Assembly (NCBI GenBank): GCA_015039365.1
Contig: WION01000090.1
Coordinates: forward strand, 62,001-126,000
Length of the DNA stretch: 64,000 nucleotides
Source of the DNA: Amanita rubescens
Lineage: Eukaryota; Basidiomycota; Agaricomycetes; Agaricales; Amanitaceae
Reading direction: 5' to 3'
How positions within the stretch are numbered: the first letter of the stretch is position 1; each line of letters begins with the position of its first letter. A program made the position numbers and the translations under genes. Shown in pieces: positions 56,697 to 64,000 of the stretch. The notes beneath the pieces are model-generated. The model saw nothing but the letters and a program-made list of their open reading frames with translations, made no database searches and was not told where the DNA came from.

Positions 56697-58421
56697 TTGA
56701 CCGCAGTCCATACCTGTGAAATTGAACTTCAACCTTGCAATACCTGCCCCCGCGCGTATCGTCGATATGTTGGTCCAGATAGCCGAGAAAATGGAATCTT
56801 CAACTGGAACAATAAACTTCTTTTCACCCACGATCTCTTAGACGACTACACCGCTTCGTTCACATCATCTGAAACTCCATTTACCGCATGGATGAGCGTG
56901 GTACAGAGAAGATACATACGATATGCTTCACCTGAGCCATTCGTTCGCCGCGATGATGTTTTTTTGGCGGCTTGGTTTGCCTACAGCAATATTCAGGCGA
57001 TGGATGGCGATATGAGTTGCCCGGGGTGCGGGCCTACTCCTGACAACGTGATTTGGGATGGAGTAAGCCTCTCTTTTCATCGCAAACACCTCCTCCCTAC
57101 CTTACGGCCTCCAACGGTGGTGAACGAAAATTCTTTGGAGAGAGAGAGCAAACGCATCTCGCAATCACTGATCAAGTCCGCAGAAGTTCGCCGCAATATG
57201 CAGAAAGTCATTGATGCAGCTGGCACCACCAAAGGCGAAGCAATACTTTCACTCGGGCAACTGACAGACCACTTTGGACTAATACAGGCGACTAGCAGCG
57301 CTTTGAGGGAAATAAATCAAGAGCTCGGAGATTACTTCAATAGCCACTATGGCATTGAGATGTTAGCGAGCGAGAGAAGGCCTAGTTCAGAGATTTCCCA
57401 GCTTTTTCGACAGGTACGTGGATCATGTGGCTTTACATCAATCTGGTTCTTATCCTGGGTGTACTACAGATCGCAGCCGACGACTCAGTTCTACAGATGA
57501 TAACGATCTCATCAAGGAAGCTTCTAGAAGAGTTTGTCGAAAATCCGTCGCCGGTGACAGTATCGCCTCTCATCACTATACCCGCCATCTACCGCGCACT
57601 CCGATTTGAAGAGCAGCATCATAAACAATCATACTCTGCACCACTTATTGCAATCTGCAGGTGGATAGCGAACAAAGCCAAAAGCATTCTCGAATCGATG
57701 TTATCAGACACAGCACCCGGCATAGATCTCACGGCTATGGCGCTAAGTTCCAATGATTGGAGAAAGGTACGTCATTGTCGAGTCGTTCGTGCGCAAGCAA
57801 AGTTTCTGATTGAACGAGTTGCAGACGGGTACTTGCTACAGCATGCCACAAATCCGCCACAGGCCAAGGTACCCGAGGCTCAAGGATGATAACGCTGGCG
57901 AGAGCGACGAGCGTGGTGGCCAATGCTCAAAATACTATTGGCAGTATAGCCAAAGACGATTGACAGGCGGCATTATGTGTGCATGGTGCACACATAGCAT
58001 TTGTTACGGGTTTCACTGCATTCCCAGAGGCGAAGGGCGTAACGACGTTTTTTCAGCAATGATTACACGATGGCCCAAGGCTCCGAAACGCGTCATATAT
58101 GATTTTGCATGCGCGCTGGGTCCCTACTGCATGACGCGTGAACCGGACTTTTTCACTGACACCATTTTTGTAGTAGATGACTTCCACGCAAAGGGTCATA
58201 CAAAGTGCTCAGCAGCGTCATTCCTCAAAACATATGCCGAACTGGACCCGCGCTTACTTAAGATCAATTCCAGTGCAGCTGAGTGCGGAAATGGAGGAAT
58301 TGGGCGCATCCGTAAATCAGTCAGTTACATGACCCAGGGCCGGGCAATCCTATACACAAAAACTTTCATTTCAGTTTGGAATCGTATAATGATTCGCAAG
58401 CAACTGGGGATGGACAAGTAA
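56697..58421 (+). CDS. KDZ transposase with CxC-type cysteine clusters (N-terminally short)
   Basis: Three exons (56697-57413, 57470-57766, 57825-58421) join in frame for 536 codons. The N-terminal part has the CxC5-like cluster (ELQPCNTCP ... MSCPGCGPTPDNVIWDG). The last exon carries a CxC6-like cluster (GIMCAWCTHSICYGFHC) and the catalytic core, with YDFACALGPY (first Asp), VVDDFHAKGH (second Asp, with His) and SSAAECGNGG (Glu). The enzyme should excise and insert the surrounding element. The frame is open but there is no ATG at the 5' end. The coding sequence emerges directly from the left array, so the first exon is missing or lies within or before the array. No internal stops or frameshifts are seen, so activity may have been lost only recently. 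Confidence 0.8.
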
Positions 58422-58479
58422 ATAGTGTATTATGCAATTTCATACAAGAATAAACTGTAGCTGGACAGGTGCACAAAAA

Positions 58480-59400
58480 CTATAACTGAGTGGTGGTGCA
58501 AAGAAACCATACCCGAGTGAGGCTGAGATGGTGCAAGAAAACTAGAGGCAGTTGGTGGTGCGAGGAAACCATACCCGAGCGAGGCTGAGATGGTGCGAGA
58601 AAACTGGAGGCAGTCGGTGGTGCGAGAAAACCATACCTGAGTGAGGCTGGGATGGTGTGGGAAAACTGGAGGCAGTTAGTGGTGCGAGGAAACCATAAGC
58701 AAGCAAGGTTGAGATGGTGCGAGAAAACTGGAGGCTGTCAGTGGTGTGAGGAAACCGTACCCGAGCGAGGCTGAGATGGTGCGAGGAAACTAGAGGCAGT
58801 CGGTGGTGCGAGAAAACCATAAGCAAGCGAGGTTGAGATGGTGAGAGAAGACTATCGCTGGCCAGTGGTGCGAGAAAACCATACCCGAGCAAGGCTTAGA
58901 TAGTACGAGAGAACTAAAGGCAGTCGATGGTGCGAGGAAACCATAGGCAAGCGAGTTTGAGATGGTGAGAGAGAACTGGAGGCTGTCAGTGGTGCGAGGA
59001 AACTATACCCGAGCGAGGCTGAGATTGTGCGAGGAAACTAGAGGCAGTCGGTGGTGCGAGGAAACCATGGGTAAGCGAGGTTGAGATGGTGAGAGAAAAC
59101 TATCGTTGGCCAGTAGTGCGAGAAAACCATACCCGAGCAAGGCTGAGATGGTGCGAGAGAACTAGAGGCAGTCGGTGGTGCGAGGAAACCATAGGCAAGC
59201 AAGGTTGAGATGGTGAGAGAAAACCATACCCGAGCGAGGGTGAGATGGTGCGAGAGAACTAGAGGCAGTCGGTGGTGCGAGGAAACCATAGGCAAGCGAG
59301 GTTGAGATGGTGAGAGAGAACTATCGCTGGCCAGCGGTGGGAGGAGACCATAGCTGGGTGAGGTGCGAAAAAACTCTTAGTGTTGGAGCACCATCCAAGA
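58480..59400 (+). repeat. Right subterminal array, ~62-bp period, about 14 units
   Basis: Units read 'ggtggtgcgag.aaaccatacc.gagcgaggctgagatggtgcgag.aaact.gaggcagtc', so the GGTGCGAG core appears twice per unit about 30 bp apart. The reverse complement of the left-array unit contains TGGTGTAAGAAAACC. Both arrays therefore share GGTGYRAGAAAACC in opposite orientation. Minus-strand ORFs (58542-59441) are translated repeat. Confidence 0.9.
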
Positions 59401-59836
59401 AACCATAGACAGGCGGGCGGGCGGTGGTGAATGGAAACCACCGGCTCGGGAGTGAGAGATAGTGCTGGAATACCGTCGAGGCAACTTGTAAATGGCAGAC
59501 CCGGAAGGCAGGGCGCAACCGACTACGGCTTAACGACTAGTGCGGCCAGGTTCAACCAAGGCGGGACTTAATCAGCGTAGGGGCTGGCACCTGATCCGGG
59601 GTAGCACTCACTTGCGGCGAGCAACGGGAGGTGGCAGAAGGGGAAACCGGGGAGGCAAGATAATACGGGGGAAGCAGTAGTGTACAAGTACCAAGCGCCC
59701 AGGCGACGAAGTTGATAAAAACTACGTCGTTTCAAAAGAGTGAGAGAAGTCACGTGCTCTAGGGAACGACAGTCCGTTCCTGTTTTTGGGTGGCAGTACG
59801 TGTCCGTTACGAACGTCCTGTCACTCGCGTCCTGCC
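59401..59836. other. Right terminal region of the KDZ element
   Basis: About 430 bp with no coding potential, containing the block that resembles the left end in inverted orientation (59762-59780). It ends at the target duplication. Confidence 0.5.
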
Positions 59837-60110
59837 CCGGAGGTCCCTCGCCATATCTTTGTCACGGTTTATAATTTGTAGCCCAATGTGTTAACATGTA
59901 CTACCACCCGTTTACTGCTATCATATGTTTTGGTTGCTCTGGATCCGTATTTTCATCGTGCGACGCTGGCTATTTATCACTGTTCGACATCGTCGTATCA
60001 TGCACGATGCTCGCTGGTCCTCTGTACCACATATGTCAAATAAGCGCACATTGAACATCAAGAAGCACCGTTTCTCGACACCCTGTACGAATTTCTCAGA
60101 TATATTTCTT
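59837..60110 (+). repeat. Right target duplication and resumed F-box 3' flank
   Basis: It begins with the repeated CCGGAGGTCCC and continues as a copy of 51461-51660. It then runs into a piece shared with 46785-46830 ('caccgtttctcgacaccctg'). No gene. Confidence 0.75.
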
Positions 60111-60369
60111 TGACAAAAAATAGAAAGCGTAGAATCTGAATCTGAATCTATGCATAGGAGGTGAGTCGGCGTATGGAAATATAGAGTACACAAGTCGGAG
60201 CGCCGATGAGTCGAGAATGTCTGAAAACATGATAAAAAGATGAAAAGAATTCCCGGCACTCGAGTCATGCACATAAAGAACCGTTAATGCCAATTCGTAT
60301 CCCCCCGTGAGTTACACCCTCTCAGGAGCAACTGATACGACCCTTCCGAAGGTCAGTAGCATTGATCCA

Positions 60370-62374
60370 CTACGCCTGTGGCGCCTGAACGCGATGTTTT
60401 TCGATTAAGCGGATGGTTTCTTCCAAAGTATAGTCTTTGTCACCGAGACGTGAGGTGGGGATGCATTCGCAAAATGTGCGAATATCATTGTGGACTTGTG
60501 CAATCTCTGGTGACTGGGCATAATCCTCAAGGGCAGATACGACGCTTTCTTCGGATATATCGATCGCTGACAGTCGATGCATCACAATTGTGAGGTCCAC
60601 GATATATGCCATGACGCATGCTATGTTGCGAAAGCTACCAATATGTTTTAGCATTCTAGCACCGACTCTAAAACAAGGGACGTACGTGTTTTGGTAAACA
60701 TCAAAAATCCACTTGGCAAACAGGACTGCTGTCCCGATGGACAAAATAACAATGCCTGCAGGGGTTGATGCGGCACCAGCAATGGCGGCCACCGTTACCA
60801 TCGTCAGGCCATCGCTAGGGCTGAACAACGAAGTGAGAACAGGGAACAAAATCCTTGAATCTATACATACGTCTTGGTATTCGGATTTGCAACCAAATCA
60901 TCGACAAGTACCAACATCTTCGCCTTGAAATCGTTGCCCACCAGGTACTGCAAGAGGTAAGGATTAGTATTAAAAAAGCGCGTCTGATGAAAGGAATGTA
61001 CAGCATTTGAGTCGTGGATATTCCAAACGGAAACGATATCGCGATGGATCACGTCGAGGCATTGCTGAAGTTTCTTTTGTCTGAAGTCCGTGCTTGAGAG
61101 TAGCCCGTTCCAGTATCCTGCGCAGATAAGAAATTGAACAGAACAACAGGACGTGTATGTACGCACTTTTCCGACCAATGCTATCAGAGAAGGCTTAAGT
61201 ACACGCGCACAGGCATTCAGTGCAAATGCTCACTCAATAGACGCCTCAATTTTCAGGTCGTTATCTGCTCTTTGAGCGAGGGAGAAGTTGAGAGAAGAGG
61301 GCTCTGTGTGCCAAGGAACGCCCGTTTGCTTTTGTATTTCCTTATCGGTAGCTTGTATCAATTCTCTGATAGTATCTTTGTATCTCTGGCCACCTGAAAA
61401 GGGGTAAAGGGAAGCGTTAACTTTGCAATCGACTCCGAAGAGCGGTGCTACCCACTAGACACCCGCATTATAGGAACTTCCCCGATTGCTTTTGTCAAGG
61501 GGTCAACGCACAACTCTTTGAAAGTCCTCTTGGCTTTCTCCTCGCCGTCAAGCCAAAGCTGCTCTGTGCTTCCGCCTCTGAAAGCAGATTTCCGAATTTC
61601 CGACGTAACAAGTATATCGTACTTTGTGAATACAACAATATGAGGCACTGTGTTTGTCGCTTGTTAGGGGAGCTTGGATGGCAGAGAATGGTGAGACTTA
61701 CCGCCGCGTCCACGCACCAGATTGACTATGTCCTCCACTCCTCTTTCTGCGACGCGATCGCCAGCGACAGGCACTGAGATACAAATCCTGAAAGTATGCT
61801 GTCTCGAATTGGAACATAATGGTCGGTGCCCAGTGACTCACCAGATGGCATGAAGTTTGTCTTTGAGTTCCGTCATTTGCTCACGTCCTTCGATGAAACG
61901 CTTCACCGTGTCGAACTTGGCAACCTCGCCAGGCTCGAAGCCTTCGGAGTCGTGTAAAATAATCTTGTCGTTATTAGGATGACGAAATTCAGCGTCGATG
62001 TTTGCTTTTCCTGGGCCATCGTGAGAGACTTGCTGAAGGGCGATCAGCATCGGGGTCCTTCAATGATAATGCAAGCGCTTACAGCAAAACCTTCCCCGAC
62101 ACCAAAGACTTTGTTGATCATCGATGACTTTCCACATCCCGTCTATAGAAAGTCGGAGATCGATTAATTATATCTTACATCTCGCTAAGAAACGACAATA
62201 TTCGATACCTTTCCCACCACTAATATGCGGAATCTATGAGCCAGATAGCTGCCGTCAGCGCTGGAGAAACAGTTGAGGTATAAGCGGTGCGCACTGAGAA
62301 CACTCAGCCGTGATGTCTGCTACAGTGGAGCGTAGAGGAGTATCATCGACAGTTGTTCCGTTGTTAGGGTCCAT
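60370..62374 (-). CDS. P-loop GTPase-like protein, mushroom-type G-domain family
   Basis: From ATG at 62374 (MDPNNGTTVDDTPLRS) several short exons give FRILVVGK|TGCGKSSMINKVFG (G1/P-loop, split by an intron at 62200-62140), then DSEGFEPG (G3), EELKDKLHAIW-type helices, IVVFTKYD (G4) and a long C-terminal part with a Gly/Ala-rich hydrophobic pair (VTVAAIAGAASTPAGIVILSIGTAVLFAKW) that may insert in membrane. It ends EKHRVQAPQA at TAG 60370. The family resembles GTPases common in mushroom genomes, of unknown function. All nucleotide-binding motifs are present. The promoter side faces the second G-domain gene, so the pair is divergent. Confidence 0.7.
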
Positions 62375-63201
62375 AGTGAAAGAGCCGTCTAGTTTGGAAG
62401 TGCTGGTGCTTGAATTTGAATGAGTAGCTGGTAATGGATCTGTGAAACGAGCTCCGTAGGAACAGAAGTACCTTAGTAAGTTGATTGATTCTCCCTTGCC
62501 ATGAACCGAATAGAAGTTCGCGGATTTGGGTCGTGGGTATCACTGACATCATGGAGGGCGTTCTTTTCCACGTCAACTTGTGGAACGTGACTATGGCAAG
62601 TCCCAATTAGTAGTCCTCAGGCACCTACTTCCATTTTTCTAAAAATCTTTATGTTTCCCTGTCACAAAGGCGTCTATCGATTGACCCAGGGAAATACTTC
62701 ACAGCCTTGATCTTCTACGATTGGAAAAGAGCTTATCACCACGATGCAGGGATTATATAAGCTGACTACTACACCTAATGGCTCAGTCAATGTAGCAGCG
62801 GACCGACTTTGTAGACAATTTGAAATAAGCTGAAAAGATCTTCAAAATAACCGAGGCGAGGATGGAAAAGAATGAACGGGTCGAAAAGGCGGCGGGCAAC
62901 GTGAGAGAGAGAGTGGATGTGCGACCTTGGCTGCACGATCAATGACGGCATTGACGTGGGTCCAGTGTCCTCGCCGTTGGACAAGGTCGAGCAGCCAGCG
63001 GCGAAGATAGGCAGTAGATAGGCCCAGAGATGTGGGTTGGCTAATATTTTTAGATGAAGTTATGATCGATCACGATCGATGATCGGAGAAGATTGTGCCT
63101 TGGGGATGCGCTGTGGGAATACGATGACGTAAGTGCATTCTTTACCGTTCACTGAATCCTTATCGGAAGAGGTCGTTTGCGACTCCCCACACGAGCACAT
63201 C
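62375..63201. other. Divergent intergenic region between two GTPase-like genes
   Basis: About 830 bp. A minus-strand stretch near 63040-62850 reads LSTAYLRRWLLDLVQRRGHW in one frame, which looks coding, but it has no start or continuation and may be an exon fragment. 'gattatataagc' at 62751-62762 is a TATA-like motif with no assigned gene. Confidence 0.35.
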
Positions 63202-64000
63202 ATGCCGCCGCAGAAACTTGCAACCGCTAATCTTGTAGGGACTATGCGTGATTCTCACAGATTTCTTCTCTAATACTCGAGCAGGCTATTGAGCGCTTTC
63301 GAATCTTAGTCATCGGCAACGCCAACGCCGGGAAGACAACCATTCTGAAGAAGGTGTGCCATGCCCAGGGTCGTGAACCGGTTTGTTTCAATAGAGATGG
63401 TGAACCGGTGTGTCACCTGCTTTTCTGAATGTCGCCCTTAGTATTCATTCGCCCTCGTTTAGATTGCTGCAGAATTGAAGCCAGATGCCTCGGTATGTTT
63501 CGGGTGCAACTGTATCCTTCTTTAATGGCAAATTAATGCAATTTCGCAGCGCGGAGAACATGATATAGAAGACAGTTTTCAATATCCGACAGCTCACGGC
63601 TTCATTTTTCACGATTCCCGTGGGTTCGAGGCAGGTGCTACTGGCGAACTGGATAATGTTACAGATTTCATAAAGAAACGAGCTGAGAGAGAGGAATTAA
63701 AGGATCGGCTTCATGCAATTTGGTGCGCTAAGACCTGCAACATATTGTAATTTTCTGATTTTTTGTCTGCCGCTCAGGTATTGCATTCCGACCAGCAACG
63801 ACAGACCGATGACAGAAGCGGGGAAGAAATTATTTGAGATTGACACCGGAAATGGTCGGCAAACGTCTACATCACCTACTGAATGCATTGCTTATTCTAA
63901 ATACAAGTTCCTGTCATTGCGATCTTCACGAAAATGGATGGTCTTGAAGAAAGGGCTTATAACCGGCTAGCAATGGACGGCATTTTCGACGAAGAGAAGG
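63202..64000 (+). CDS. P-loop GTPase-like protein, second copy (cut by window end)
   Basis: Start MPPQKLATANL at 63202, then after a short intron AIERFRILVIGNANAGKTTILKKV (P-loop GNANAGKT), GEHDIEDSFQYPTAHG, FIFHDSRGFEAGA (G3), REELKDRLHAIWYCIP, and VPVIAIFTKMDGLEERAYN (G4) at the window edge. At least five introns of about 50 bp separate these blocks; the donors near 63390-63420 are less sure. It is homologous to the minus-strand gene but has a different P-loop, so the duplication is old. The C-terminal part lies outside the window. Confidence 0.7.

Larger units (their letters stand above)
54876..59836 (+). mobile_element. KDZ-type DNA transposon, nearly complete
   Basis: The boundaries come from comparison with the empty homologous site at 51440-51480. 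The element is about 4.96 kb and contains a KDZ transposase gene in the middle, a ~60-bp-period array on each side sharing a core in opposite orientation, and terminal regions of about 450 bp. The two ends share a diverged, partly palindromic block (ggaacg...cgt.tgttccc at 54933-54951; its inverted counterpart at 59762-59780), suggesting weak terminal inverted repeats. The element is nested in a duplicated gene fragment and so inserted after that duplication. Confidence 0.75.

Noticed and set aside
55345..59400. CRISPR-like array
   Set aside because: Units are contiguous and diverged, with no unique spacers, and the genome is eukaryotic. The arrays flank a transposase.
58542..59441. Minus-strand ORFs of repeated leucine/serine/histidine-rich peptides
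   Set aside because: Same reason: these are by-products of the right array, with no start context and no splice pattern.

Overview
The window looks like nuclear DNA of a filamentous basidiomycete, most likely an agaricomycete. Protein genes are cut by many short introns (about 45-65 bp, mostly GTRNGT...YAG). The gene content fits that group: a FunK1-type kinase, a KDZ transposase with its CxC-type cysteine cluster, a GH12 endoglucanase, small secreted proteins, a basidiomycete-style Boi SH3-SAM-PH scaffold, and several families known mainly from mushrooms. No rRNA, CRISPR array or bacterial-style operon was seen. All gene models are my own splice reconstructions from the DNA and have not been checked against transcripts.

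Layout. 0-2.8 kb holds two adjacent terminal-inverted-repeat elements (63-1185 and 1207-1710) and a dispersed repeat. 2.9-4.0 kb is an apparently intact GH12 endoglucanase. 4.6-40.8 kb is dominated by nine copies of an HSPA12-like Hsp70 ATPase gene: two on the plus strand (6.6-9.1 and 10.3-12.8 kb) and seven on the minus strand (15.8-40.8 kb). Seven copies read as intact. Copies 6 and 7 carry frameshifts. All nine keep a 13-exon plan with a 14-nt microexon. Between the copies lie two paralogous coiled-coil genes of unknown function (4.6-6.1 and 13.2-15.6 kb), a FunK1 kinase with a homopolymer frameshift (24.6-27.2 kb), a small secreted protein (31.1 kb), gene relics and minisatellites.

41-46.4 kb begins with GC-rich hairpin repeats, followed by a large Boi1/Boi2-like polarity scaffold with a probable CH-like C-terminal exon. 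46.4-54.9 kb is a duplicated landscape. It holds a small secreted protein, an F-box-like gene and broken copies of it, and a gene fusing a PD-(D/E)XK nuclease-like segment to an atypical kinase, an architecture reminiscent of Crinkler-type effectors. 54.9-59.8 kb is a nearly complete KDZ-type DNA transposon. It lies inside a duplicate of the F-box gene's 3' end, is bounded by an 8-11 bp target duplication, and carries two ~60-bp-period arrays that share a core in inverted orientation. 60.1-64 kb holds two divergently transcribed P-loop GTPase-like genes; the second runs off the window.

Taken together, this is a fast-evolving accessory region with tandem gene amplification, pseudogenization and nested transposon insertion, and one conserved-looking housekeeping gene (Boi) in the middle. 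The Hsp70-like array and the KDZ element with mirrored arrays are the most notable systems.
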